Below, piece by piece: positions 25,625-33,946 of a stretch of DNA of 64,000 bases. Source of the DNA: Corallococcus silvisoli (GTDB lineage Bacteria; Myxococcota; Myxococcia; Myxococcales; Myxococcaceae); the NCBI RefSeq assembly GCF_009909145.1, contig NZ_JAAAPJ010000007.1, positions 488,191 through 552,190 on the forward strand, given 5' to 3'. Below the pieces are notes generated by a model, which did not search any database, was not told the DNA's origin, and saw only the letters and a program-made list of their open reading frames with translations. Each line of letters starts with the position of its first letter. The stretch's first letter is position 1. A program made the translations under genes and the position numbers.

Positions 25625-26407
25625 GTGAAGACCGTTTTCTGGCTGTTCATGTTCCTCGTGGGGTTGGCCGGCGTGGTGATTCCCATCACGTATCTCTACA
25701 CGGCCAGCAAGCTGCCGCGCCTGGAGAGCGAGTTCGACGTCGAGAGTCAGCTGCGCCACCGCATCGAAGGCGACCGGATGAGTGTGCTGGCCGGTCGCAT
25801 GGACGGTGGGAAGGACCGCGCGTCGGTGCCCTTCACGCGGCCGGACTTCTCGCGGATGCCCAAGGACCTGGTGGCGCTCTACATCCGGCAGATGGATTGC
25901 CCCACCTACTTCCAGACACCGCGCGAGGACGGGCGCGCGTGGGCGTGGCGCCTGTTCTCTGGCGTGACGCTGGGCAAGGTGCCCCCGGGGGACGGCGCGT
26001 GCGAGCGGCGCCTGGCCATGCGCATCGCGCGGGAGATGGGCATCGAGGGGGACCTGCAGCTGTCCGTGGCGGCCCACCGGCTCCACGCCTTCTTCCAGAA
26101 GGACCAGCTCATCGCCTACGAGCTGTCCATCCTGCGCTTCGAGCGGGGCGTCATCGGCGTGGAGGACGCGGCGCGCAAGCTCTTCGGCCGCGAGCTGGGC
26201 GACCTGCAGCTGTCGGAGCTGGCGGAGCTCCAGCTCGCGCTGCCGCCGTATGGCTATTACGGCGACATCAAGGCCTGCAAGAACGCGAGCCTCATCCGGC
26301 AGAACCGGGACATGCTGCTGCAGGACCTGGCGGGCTACTCGCTGGTGAGCGAGGAGCGCGCGCGCAACGCCATCGCGCAGCCGGTGGCGTGCCTGTCGGT
26401 GAAGTAG
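25625..26407 (+). CDS. Degenerate GT51 transglycosylase-like membrane protein
   Basis: 260 aa, GTG start at 25625. One N-terminal membrane helix (~5-26), then a domain whose C-terminal half tracks peptidoglycan glycosyltransferases: HRLHAFFQKDQLIAYELSI, GVEDAARKLFGRELGDLQLSELAELQLALPP and RNRDMLLQDLAGYSLVSEE-like spacing. The donor-site motifs look lost: the EDXXFXXHXG region reads DCPTYFQTPRED and the GGSTITQQ region reads GACERRLA. Probably non-catalytic, perhaps a regulator or competitor of peptidoglycan synthesis. TAGAGT (25612-25617) sits 7 nt before the GTG with no Shine-Dalgarno, so the mRNA may be leaderless. Confidence 0.7.
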   Translation: MKTVFWLFMFLVGLAGVVIPITYLYTASKLPRLESEFDVESQLRHRIEGDRMSVLAGRMDGGKDRASVPFTRPDFSRMPKDLVALYIRQMDCPTYFQTPREDGRAWAWRLFSGVTLGKVPPGDGACERRLAMRIAREMGIEGDLQLSVAAHRLHAFFQKDQLIAYELSILRFERGVIGVEDAARKLFGRELGDLQLSELAELQLALPPYGYYGDIKACKNASLIRQNRDMLLQDLAGYSLVSEERARNAIAQPVACLSVK

Positions 26408-26422
26408 CGCTCCGGGGCGCGG

Positions 26423-28150
26423 CTACTTGAGATAGCGCTGCTTCCAGTCGCGGAGGTCCAGGGAGATCTCCGCGCGCGCCTGCGCGTCGTCCGCGTTCTC
26501 CAGGCGCTTGAGCTGCTTGTCCAGGTAGTTGAGCGCGGCCTGCTGGGTCAGCCCCTTGTGGACCTTGTTGTCGGTGTACAGCGGGCTGTTCTCGATCTGC
26601 CTCACGGTGTCGAGGATCTGCTGCTTCACGGCCGACTCGCTCGTCGACTCCGGGCGCTTGTTCGGAACGGGCGCGGAGCCTTCGCGAAGGGTCCTCGGAC
26701 CCACGGCCTTGATGATGGGCGGCCCGGCCTTCACCGGCGGAGGGGCCTCGATGGCGGGCACGGGCGGCGGCGCCTCCGGCTCCAGCGCGGCGAGGGGCTC
26801 GGGCGGGGGCGGAGCGGGCTCCACCTCCACTGCCTTCGGTGCGGGCGGCGGCTCCGTTTTCACCGCGACGGCCACGGGCTGAACCGCTTCACCGCCGCCG
26901 CGCGTGGCGATGACGACGCCCACGGCCGTGAGCAGCACGGCGGCGCCAATGACGACGGGCGCCAGGCGCCGCACCGGCCGGTCTTCTTCCTGGGGCACCA
27001 CCAGGTCATGCGGAACCGGCGCGGGCACCTGCGTGGTGGGCCGGCGCGCCTCCGCGTCGCTGACGACGATGGGCGGCTTCGGCGGCGCGGGCGGCTCCTC
27101 GGTGGGCGCGGGCGCGGTGGGGTTGGTGCGCGTGGCCCGGAGGGTGCGGCGCAGCTTCGCTAGGTGCTGACGCAGGGCATCCGCGGAGTTGGGGCGCGTC
27201 TCCGGGTCCTTGGTGAGCATCTGCAGGATGAAGGCGTCGACGGCGGGCGGCAGGTCGGGGACGAACTCCGACGGCCGGGGCGGGCGGGCCTCCACGTGCT
27301 TCATCAGCAGGTCCACGGGGGAGCTGCCGATGAATGGCAGCCGGCCGGTGACGATTTCGAAGGTGACGACGCCCATGGCGTACAGGTCCGTCATGGGGCC
27401 CACGGACTGGCCGCGGGCCTGCTCGGGCGCCATGTACTCCGGGGTGCCGACGACCATGTCGGTGCGCGTCTGCGCGGTGCGGCCGGTGGGGCCTTCGCCG
27501 CGCTTGGCGAGCCCGAAGTCCAGCAGCTTCACGTAGCGCGAGCCGTCCGGCTGGCGCACCAGGAAGATGTTGCTGGGCTTCAGGTCGCGGTGCACCACGC
27601 CCGCGCCGTGCGCCGCGCCCAGGGCGGCCAGCACCTCATCGAGCAGGGACAGGGCTTCCGGGACGGGGAGCCGGCCCTTCTCCGCGAGGATGGCGTCCAG
27701 CGGCTGCCCATCCAGGTACTCCATGACGATGTACTGGCGACCGTCGGGGAGCTGGCCGAAGCCGAAGATGTCGATGATGCCACGGTGGCGGATGGCGTTG
27801 ACGGCGCGGGCCTCCGCGAGGAGCCGGGCCACCTGTTCGGACGAATGCGCCAGCTCCGGACGGAGCACCTTCACGGCGACGCGCTTACCGATGAGCGGCT
27901 GGATGCCGTCGTACACGAGCCCCATCCCACCCACGCCGATGCGCGAGCGCAGCTCGTACTCGCCCAGCTTCAGGCCGATGAGGGGGTCGGTGATGGCGGT
28001 CGCTTCGGTGCCGGGGTGCTCCACGATGACCTTCGGTTCCGGTGGAGTCGGGTGGAACGACGACAGCACGACGGTGCCATCGCGAGGGCACACCGCCGTC
28101 TCCGACGGAACGGTGAGGCCGCAGGTTTCGCAGATCAGCTCGGAAGACAT
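26423..28150 (-). CDS. Membrane Ser/Thr protein kinase with N-terminal zinc ribbon
   Basis: 575 aa. Residues 5-25 hold CETCG...AVCPRDG, a short zinc-ribbon-like pattern. The Hanks-type kinase domain (~55-330) is complete: GVGGMGLVY loop, VAVKVL Lys, HRDLKPSN catalytic loop, DFG, GTPEYMAPEQ. A Pro-rich linker precedes a single membrane helix (~405-425), followed by a long Pro/Glu/Ala-rich extracytoplasmic stretch and a C-terminal helical domain (~520-575). Likely senses an envelope signal and phosphorylates cytosolic targets. Start at ATG 28150, with GGTGGAG immediately upstream (tight spacing). Paired hairpins lie 63-127 nt upstream. Confidence 0.9.
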   Translation of the reverse strand: MSSELICETCGLTVPSETAVCPRDGTVVLSSFHPTPPEPKVIVEHPGTEATAITDPLIGLKLGEYELRSRIGVGGMGLVYDGIQPLIGKRVAVKVLRPELAHSSEQVARLLAEARAVNAIRHRGIIDIFGFGQLPDGRQYIVMEYLDGQPLDAILAEKGRLPVPEALSLLDEVLAALGAAHGAGVVHRDLKPSNIFLVRQPDGSRYVKLLDFGLAKRGEGPTGRTAQTRTDMVVGTPEYMAPEQARGQSVGPMTDLYAMGVVTFEIVTGRLPFIGSSPVDLLMKHVEARPPRPSEFVPDLPPAVDAFILQMLTKDPETRPNSADALRQHLAKLRRTLRATRTNPTAPAPTEEPPAPPKPPIVVSDAEARRPTTQVPAPVPHDLVVPQEEDRPVRRLAPVVIGAAVLLTAVGVVIATRGGGEAVQPVAVAVKTEPPPAPKAVEVEPAPPPPEPLAALEPEAPPPVPAIEAPPPVKAGPPIIKAVGPRTLREGSAPVPNKRPESTSESAVKQQILDTVRQIENSPLYTDNKVHKGLTQQAALNYLDKQLKRLENADDAQARAEISLDLRDWKQRYLK

Positions 28151-28212
28151 CTCCACCAGGGGCGAGCGTAACAGGGGAAATCCCCGGAAGCGAAGCACAG
28201 GCCGACCCACGC

Positions 28213-28277
28213 GGGGCAAGCGGACAAGCGCTTGCCCCAAGGTCTCGTTTTCTTACCCGCTGCTGTCAGGCAGCGGG
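28213..28277. other. Two perfect hairpins between beta-helix lipoprotein and kinase genes
   Basis: Hairpin A: GGGGCAAGCG (28213-28222), 6-nt loop, CGCTTGCCCC (28229-28238). Hairpin B: CCCGCTGC (28256-28263), 6-nt loop, GCAGCGGG (28270-28277). On the plus strand A is followed by GTTTTCTT. On the minus strand, where both flanking genes lie, neither has a U-tract. They may terminate the upstream lipoprotein transcript or form operators for the kinase. Confidence 0.5.
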
Positions 28278-28291
28278 CGGATGCCGCTGGG

Positions 28292-30028
28292 TCAGGGAGT
28301 TACTGCTTCGGTGAAGGTGCAGCCAAGGTCGCGTGACTTGAGGCCCTGCGCCCCGTCTACCCCACCATCACTGTGGCCCCCAGCACCACCAAGGCCCGGG
28401 TCTATCGAGACAGTTGAGGGATTCCACGTGACGCCCGCATCCTCACACCAGACGCCAACGGAGGGGCCACCGCCGCCGCCTCCTCCCCAGCCGCCACGTC
28501 CGCCCGGTCCCCCGACACCCCCCATGCCGCCCTGACCGCCCACGGTGTTCACCTTCCGGGTGGGCAATTGGGAATCAGTCCCCTGGACGTTGTCCGTATA
28601 GGGGCCACCGTTGCCTCCGATTCCTCCATCTCCACCCAGGCCACCAGGCCCACCCGCTCCGCCTTCTCCACCACCACGAGTGCTGAGCCGGGTCCCGTTC
28701 GCGAGCGTGACATCCGCATGGCTGAGCAGGAGCGCAATGGATGCGCCTCCTCCCGCGCCAGCCTTGCCGCCGGACCCACCGCACCCGCCTGTGCCGCCTC
28801 CACCGCCGCCACTCCCTCCGGCGATCTTGGACGTTGGGGCATTGCAGCTTCCCCCTGCGCCTCCTCCGCCACCCCCCGCGCCCAGCTTGCCCGGCGTTCC
28901 ATTCGTGCCTTGTTGGTTGGGCTCCCACTGTCCGGTCTTCACGATGCCGGAGCCAGCGCCGGCATCCCCTGGATTGCCCATCTCCCCAGGGCTCCCAGTG
29001 AAGCCAGCGTCTCCTGCAGACCCTTCGCATGAGCAGGTGGCGACTTCACAGCCGGCGTCCTTCCGGTACCCGCCGGCACCGCCTGGGGTCAATCCCGGGC
29101 TGCCTTCAGCACCAGGCAGTCCCGCGCCTCCGGGGTTGCCGGTCCCTCCCGCTCCCCCGATGGAGGTGCCGTCCGCGCAGGTGATGGCCACCAGGGGACG
29201 TCCACCACCGCCGCCTGTGTTTTCACCGCCTGTGCTTCCACCCGGTCCATCGAGGCCGGCCTGCCCGTTGGCGCCCAGGGAACCTGCCTGCCCCTGGCCA
29301 CCCTTGCCCGCTTCCAGGACGGTGTTGCGCAGCACGAACCTGGAGGAATCGAGGGCGCGAACAGCGATGGAGGCTCCACCGTCCAGGCCATCACTGGAGA
29401 CAATGTGCAGCGAGTCCAGCAGCACGCCTGGGTCCGTCACGTCGCGCACCGTGAACGCCAGCGTGCCGCCGTCCACGAGCGTGGGCGCGGTGCTCTTGAA
29501 GCGGCTCCAGTAGCGGTCCCCGGGGCCGTTCCACTTGTAGCCGCCGTGGAGCGACACGGGCGTCGTCACGACGGTCTCCGGCTCGTTGTACGTCCCGACA
29601 CCCAGGTACACGTGCGTGCGGCCCGTGCTCGCGCCCGTGGTGCGGATCATCTCCAGCGCCCTGTTTAGGGTCAGCAGCGGGAGCAACTGGGTACCTTCGT
29701 TCGTGTCGCTACCGCGAACCGGATCCACGAAGTAGCCAGCGGCCGCGACTCCATCCACGCCATCGCAGTTCAGGTCCCGGCCTTCGGGGTCGGGCTCGTC
29801 CGCGTCGGAGACGAAGGTGCACGTCGGCTCCGGATCCACGATGTCTCCGCCATCGCCCCCGTCACCGGCGTCGCTGCCGCCATCGTCGGTCCCACCGTCC
29901 GGCCGCGGTTCGCAGCGGCCCTCGCTCTTGCAGTCTTCGTAGGCCGCGTCGAAGTCCTGGCATCCGCCCACGCCGAGCACCGCACCGAACACCGCGCTCA
30001 GCGCTCCGACCTTCCAGAGGTTCCGCAT
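28292..30028 (-). CDS. Gly-rich lipoprotein with DUF1565-like beta-helix
   Basis: 578 aa. Signal peptide and lipobox (GVGGC, Cys ~22), then an Asp/Gly-rich linker. Residues ~90-210 resemble DUF1565/parallel beta-helix starts (GSDTNEGTQLLPLLTLNRAL, then VYLGVGTYNEP). From ~215 to the end the chain is dominated by Gly-Gly-X and Gly-X-X runs resembling PE-PGRS or collagen-like proteins, with several Cys pairs. Probably a surface-exposed structural or adhesive protein. Starts 14 nt after the upstream exported-protein gene. Lower third-position GC than housekeeping neighbours. Confidence 0.82.
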   Translation of the reverse strand: MRNLWKVGALSAVFGAVLGVGGCQDFDAAYEDCKSEGRCEPRPDGGTDDGGSDAGDGGDGGDIVDPEPTCTFVSDADEPDPEGRDLNCDGVDGVAAAGYFVDPVRGSDTNEGTQLLPLLTLNRALEMIRTTGASTGRTHVYLGVGTYNEPETVVTTPVSLHGGYKWNGPGDRYWSRFKSTAPTLVDGGTLAFTVRDVTDPGVLLDSLHIVSSDGLDGGASIAVRALDSSRFVLRNTVLEAGKGGQGQAGSLGANGQAGLDGPGGSTGGENTGGGGGRPLVAITCADGTSIGGAGGTGNPGGAGLPGAEGSPGLTPGGAGGYRKDAGCEVATCSCEGSAGDAGFTGSPGEMGNPGDAGAGSGIVKTGQWEPNQQGTNGTPGKLGAGGGGGGAGGSCNAPTSKIAGGSGGGGGGTGGCGGSGGKAGAGGGASIALLLSHADVTLANGTRLSTRGGGEGGAGGPGGLGGDGGIGGNGGPYTDNVQGTDSQLPTRKVNTVGGQGGMGGVGGPGGRGGWGGGGGGGPSVGVWCEDAGVTWNPSTVSIDPGLGGAGGHSDGGVDGAQGLKSRDLGCTFTEAVTP

Positions 30029-30042
30029 GGCTCTCCCTGCCC

Positions 30043-31002
30043 TCACTGCCACGTTCCGGCCACGCCCAGCCCACCGCCTCGCGGTGTGAGCGTCACGGAC
30101 GGCTGAACCGATGTCTGCTTCACCGGCACGAAGTACATCAGCGCGCCCGTCACCAGCGCCGCCGCGCCCACACCCATGCCCACCACCCCCAGCGTCTGCG
30201 CGCGCTTGCCGGAGTCCTTCAGGTCCTGCCCGTTGGTGATGGGGCCTTCCGCCTGAAGGTCCCGGAACTTGCCGCGCGACTGCACATAGAACACCGTGCC
30301 CACGCCCGCGAGCACCACGCCCCCCGCCGCCGGCAGCCACGCCCACTGGCGCCGCCCCGACGCCTCCACCTTCGGCGTGTCGGTCAAGTCCATCTGGTTG
30401 GGAGGCAGCACGCCCGGCGTCAGGTCCGGCCCCACCGGCTGCTTCTCACCGGGTGTCACGGTGGGCGTCTGCTGGGCCACGGGCGGCGTCACCGGTGGCG
30501 CCACCGGCTCCGGACGCAGCACCCGCAGCGTGCGCGGCACCACCACGTCCAATGACTTGTTGAGCGCGTCCAGCACCTGGTCCTCGCTCACGCCGGGGAC
30601 GGACTCCTCCACCAGCGGCGCGCCGTCCTGCGCGGTGTAGACGCGCACGCCGGCCTTGTAGGCGTTCAGGTACGGGCCAATCTCCGTCACCATCACCACG
30701 TCCGTCTTCGCGGCCGTGCCCAGCGACGCGATGCACGAAGGCTGCGTGCGGTTGCAGCGCATCATCGCCGTGCGCTTCTTCTTCGGCAGCGTGCGCGTCA
30801 CGTCCTCCACGCGGATCACCTCCAGGCCCCGGGCCTTGAGCTGCTCGGCCACGTGCTCCTGGGCGGTTCCGACGAGATAGCGCGGCGTTCCCCGCGTCAC
30901 GTCCGTCGGTGCCAACAACACGGTGACGGGCTTCGCGGGGGAGGGGAGCGCGGGCGCCTGGGCGACCACCAGGGTGAGCGCGGCGAGGAAGGGGATCAAC
31001 AC
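30043..31002 (-). CDS. Exported protein with C-terminal two-helix hairpin
   Basis: 319 aa, GTG start at 31002 (VLIPFLAALTLVVAQA signal peptide, read as Met). Mature residues ~20-160 form an alpha/beta domain resembling the TolB-N/FlgO type fold (GTAQEHVAEQLKARGLEVI; two Cys in MRCNRTQPSCIAS). A Pro/Thr-rich linker leads to two hydrophobic segments (~228-246 and ~277-297) flanking a charged loop. Function unknown. It is followed by the Gly-rich lipoprotein gene 14 nt later, so they are probably co-transcribed and co-localised in the envelope. Confidence 0.72.
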   Translation of the reverse strand: MLIPFLAALTLVVAQAPALPSPAKPVTVLLAPTDVTRGTPRYLVGTAQEHVAEQLKARGLEVIRVEDVTRTLPKKKRTAMMRCNRTQPSCIASLGTAAKTDVVMVTEIGPYLNAYKAGVRVYTAQDGAPLVEESVPGVSEDQVLDALNKSLDVVVPRTLRVLRPEPVAPPVTPPVAQQTPTVTPGEKQPVGPDLTPGVLPPNQMDLTDTPKVEASGRRQWAWLPAAGGVVLAGVGTVFYVQSRGKFRDLQAEGPITNGQDLKDSGKRAQTLGVVGMGVGAAALVTGALMYFVPVKQTSVQPSVTLTPRGGGLGVAGTWQ

Positions 31003-31307
31003 GGGGCCACTTTCTCCCCGACCCGTCCTCCTCGCAAGGTCAGGATTCGCGGTCCCGGGTGGTGGGACAGGGCCCCACCCACGCCGGGGCGACGCCGATG
31101 TCCTGCGTCGGGCGCCGGGCATGGATGCGTCACGTCACCATGGCCTCGGATACCTGGAAGGTCGCCGCGCCGCGCCGCGCACCCCGGTCCAGGTTGACGG
31201 TGCGCGTGGAGACGTCGCGCTGGCAGTGGGGGCCGAAACGAACCTGGCACCGGGGCCGGCGGCACACGTCCGGCGGCGAAGATGGCGCGGGCGTCAGGAC
31301 CCCGCGC
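31003..31307. other. 305-bp gap between tadA-like gene and exported-protein gene
   Basis: No convincing ORF. On the minus strand a GAGGAGG lies 24 nt before the GTG at 31002, too far to serve it. A TGGCACCGGGG sequence on the plus strand resembles half of a sigma54 promoter, but the -12 GC is off by one. Nothing else recognised. Confidence 0.5.
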
Positions 31308-33053
31308 CTACCGGCGTGGGCGCTCCGGCGGCGGGCGGATCTGCGTCTTCTCCGACGTGTTCATCTCCGTCCTGGGTCGCTCATCCTCTTCGTCCTCGTC
31401 ATCCGAGGGCGGAGGCGGCGGCCCTGGCGGACGGCGCGCCGGCGGCGCACCCGCGCGCAGGGGGTTGGACGGCGGCGGGCCCTGGCGCGCGGGGGACGGG
31501 GGCGGAGGGCGGCGCGGGGGCGGGGTGTTCCGGGTGGGCGGCGCCTCCGCGAGCAGGTCCTCCGAGACCTGCACCAGCGGTTCGGACATGGGCGAGGCGC
31601 GGGTGTCCTCCTCCGCGGCGAACGGGTTGCGCGTGGGCGGCGGCGTCTTGTCGTCGTCGTTCGCGGCCGGGGGCGGCGGACGGGATGGCAGCGCCGGGCG
31701 CGGCGCCGGAGCGGCCTTCGCGGGCGGCGGCGGCGGGGCGGCGGCGGGCTTCGCGGCGGCGGGCGCCGCGGGCTTGGGGGAGGCGTGGCCGGAGACGGGG
31801 CCGTCCGGGGCCGCGTTCTTCAGGAGCTGCTCGAAGCGGGCCCACTCCTCCTTGAAGTGCGCGGGATCCGGCAGGTTCTGTTCGCGGTGCTTCAGCGACG
31901 GGGCCCAGCGCAGGGTGTACGCCTCGCCCACCTGGAAGTTGGGCGGCGGCGGCACGCCGTAGGTGGCCGGGTCGAAGAAGGTGTCGTCCAGGTCGTCGAA
32001 GCCGTACGCGCGCGCCTTCTGGATGAAGTTGGGGATGATGCCGGTGGGCGCGTGGTAGCCCAGGATGTTGCCGTGCTCGTCCTTGGCGACGGGCGTGAAG
32101 ACGAAGATGTCCTGCGTGCGGTACTCGCCCTTCTCGTTGAGCGGGAGCACCTCCGACAGGGCGATGGTCTTGCGGCTGCCGTCGTGGAGGCGCTCGCAGC
32201 AGATGACGAAGTTGATGGCGCTGGCCACCTGGGCGCGCACGGCGACCATGGGCAGCTCCACGGACGACATGAGGCACAGGGACTCGATGCGGCGCAGCGT
32301 GTCCGTGGGCGTGTTCGCGTGCGTCGTCGCCAGCGAGCCGCCGTGGCCGGTGTTCATGGCCTGCATGAGGTGGAAGGCCTCGCCGCCGCGCACCTCGCCG
32401 ACCACGATGCGGTCGGGGCGCAGACGCAGCGCGGAGTGCAGCAGGTCTCCCATGTCCACCGCGCCCTTGCCGAACTTGTCGGCGGGGCGCGATTCAAAGG
32501 CCACGATGTGGGACTGGTTGAGCTGGAGCTCGGCGGAGTCCTCGATGGTGAGGATGCGCTCCTCGTCCGGGATGAGGGACGAGACGATGTTGAGGAGCGT
32601 CGTCTTGCCGGAGCCGGTGCCGCCGGCCACCAGCATGTTGAGCTTGGTGGCGATGCCCGCTTCGATGAGGCGCGCCATGGGCTGGGTCAGCGACTTGAAC
32701 TTCAACAGCGAGTCGATGGTCAGCTTGTCCTTGAAGAACTTGCGGATGGAGATGGTGGTGCCGTTGCGCGCGATGGGCGGAATCACCACGTGGATGCGGC
32801 TGCCGTCGGGGAGGCGCGCGTCCAGGCGGGGGCGCTCCTCGGACAGCGGGCGGCCCACGAACTGGGCCATGTTGCGCGCGGCGCCCAGCAGGCCTTCGTC
32901 GGAGAAGGAAGCATCCGTCTTGATCAGCCGGCCCTTGCGTTCGATCCACACGTCGGTGGGGCCGTTGATCATGATTTCCGACACCGACTCGTCGTCCAGG
33001 TAGGGCAGGACGGGCTTGAGGAAGGCGCGGAGCGACTCGGTGTACATCGTCAT
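31308..33053 (-). CDS. CpaF/TadA-type secretion ATPase with Pro-rich tail
   Basis: 581 aa. The N-terminal domain includes the MINGPTDVWIERKG segment typical of CpaF/TadA. Walker A GGTGSGKTT (~143), Asp box LTIEDSAELQL, Walker B-like PDRIVVGEVRGGEA, and His-box ATTHANTPTDTLRRIE are all intact: a hexameric ATPase powering Tad pilus assembly or secretion. From ~430 onward the chain is extraordinarily Pro/Ala-rich with acidic patches, a tail absent from typical CpaF proteins. The tadE/tadG-like genes are 18 kb away on the other strand, and no tadB/C, cpaB or rcpA genes are in the window. Start ATG 33053 (or 33047); no Shine-Dalgarno. Confidence 0.9.
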   Translation of the reverse strand: MTMYTESLRAFLKPVLPYLDDESVSEIMINGPTDVWIERKGRLIKTDASFSDEGLLGAARNMAQFVGRPLSEERPRLDARLPDGSRIHVVIPPIARNGTTISIRKFFKDKLTIDSLLKFKSLTQPMARLIEAGIATKLNMLVAGGTGSGKTTLLNIVSSLIPDEERILTIEDSAELQLNQSHIVAFESRPADKFGKGAVDMGDLLHSALRLRPDRIVVGEVRGGEAFHLMQAMNTGHGGSLATTHANTPTDTLRRIESLCLMSSVELPMVAVRAQVASAINFVICCERLHDGSRKTIALSEVLPLNEKGEYRTQDIFVFTPVAKDEHGNILGYHAPTGIIPNFIQKARAYGFDDLDDTFFDPATYGVPPPPNFQVGEAYTLRWAPSLKHREQNLPDPAHFKEEWARFEQLLKNAAPDGPVSGHASPKPAAPAAAKPAAAPPPPPAKAAPAPRPALPSRPPPPAANDDDKTPPPTRNPFAAEEDTRASPMSEPLVQVSEDLLAEAPPTRNTPPPRRPPPPSPARQGPPPSNPLRAGAPPARRPPGPPPPPSDDEDEEDERPRTEMNTSEKTQIRPPPERPRR

Positions 33054-33193
33054 GGCGGGCGCAAGGCTAGCGCGCCCCGGCCCCGGCCCCAAGCTCTCAA
33101 CCCTGACTGCCTGCTCGCTTTCCGGTGCGACACTCCAGCACTCTGGGGACCTCGGGCCGCGGCCCGCCATTTCGAAGCGGAGGTTCTCAGCCC

Positions 33194-33946
33194 ATGCGTG
33201 GTCCCTGGTGGTGCTGCTTGTGGCTGTCCTCGCTTGGGGGTTGTGCGTCCTCCGCTCCGCCCGACCCAGACCTGGTGCGGCCTGAGTCCGGAGCCCCCTT
33301 CCTGGAGGAGATTCCGGGGCCCCTGCTCGGGCCCTTCGAGTCGTCCTCGGATGCACTGCTCGCCGCTTGCGGGAAGATCCTGTCGAAACCTCACGCAAGC
33401 GCGGGCCGCCCGGACCATCCCAGCTTCGACACCCGCTGGCGCGTCTCCAGCGAATACTGCGCCTGGCTGTACTACACGCCGGAGCATCGTTACGTCGTCA
33501 GTCGCCTGACGGACCAGTCGAGGGTCGATCCCGTACAAAGGAGCAAGAGCTGCCTGTTGCCATCCCGGGTCGTGGATGCGCGGTATCCGGCCGAAGCCCT
33601 TCGCTACATCTACGCGCTTCACAACCATCCCTATGGCAGCGCGCTGTCCGCCAATGACCTGCGCTTCATCGTCTCCGAAGGACGGGTCCACGGCTTCGAG
33701 AGCGAGACGGAGAGTGGCCGCGTGAGGCTGTCCATCGTGGCCTTCTTCTCCAACGTGATGGAGCCGGCGTCGTGTGACGGCTTCCACCAGTACATTCCTC
33801 TCACGGGTCAGTTGTTGAAATGGACGCGCGATGCGTCGGGGTGGCGGTGCGAGCAGACGGGGCGTGTCACGTGGCAGGATGCGGAGGCATTGGACTTCAC
33901 CATCCAGAAACTCCAGGGACCCTGCATGAGGGGAGTGGGGCCATGA
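33194..33946 (+). CDS. Lipoprotein with JAMM-like metalloprotease motif
   Basis: 250 aa from ATG 33194. The signal peptide ends SLGGC, so it is a lipoprotein. Residues ~142-155 read HNHPYGSALSANDL, close to the JAMM zinc signature HXHX7SXXD of JAB/MPN proteases and RadC, but with six instead of seven residues between HXH and Ser. A preceding segment (PAEALRYIYAL) fits the strand-turn of that fold. It may be an exported isopeptidase-like or zinc-binding domain. ATGA overlap with the next lipoprotein gene suggests the two act together. Codon usage is less GC-biased than neighbours. Confidence 0.72.
   Translation: MRGPWWCCLWLSSLGGCASSAPPDPDLVRPESGAPFLEEIPGPLLGPFESSSDALLAACGKILSKPHASAGRPDHPSFDTRWRVSSEYCAWLYYTPEHRYVVSRLTDQSRVDPVQRSKSCLLPSRVVDARYPAEALRYIYALHNHPYGSALSANDLRFIVSEGRVHGFESETESGRVRLSIVAFFSNVMEPASCDGFHQYIPLTGQLLKWTRDASGWRCEQTGRVTWQDAEALDFTIQKLQGPCMRGVGP

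Noticed and set aside
31237..31260. TGGCAC...GC sequence resembling a sigma54 promoter
   Set aside because: The -12 GC is displaced by one base and no plus-strand gene follows.
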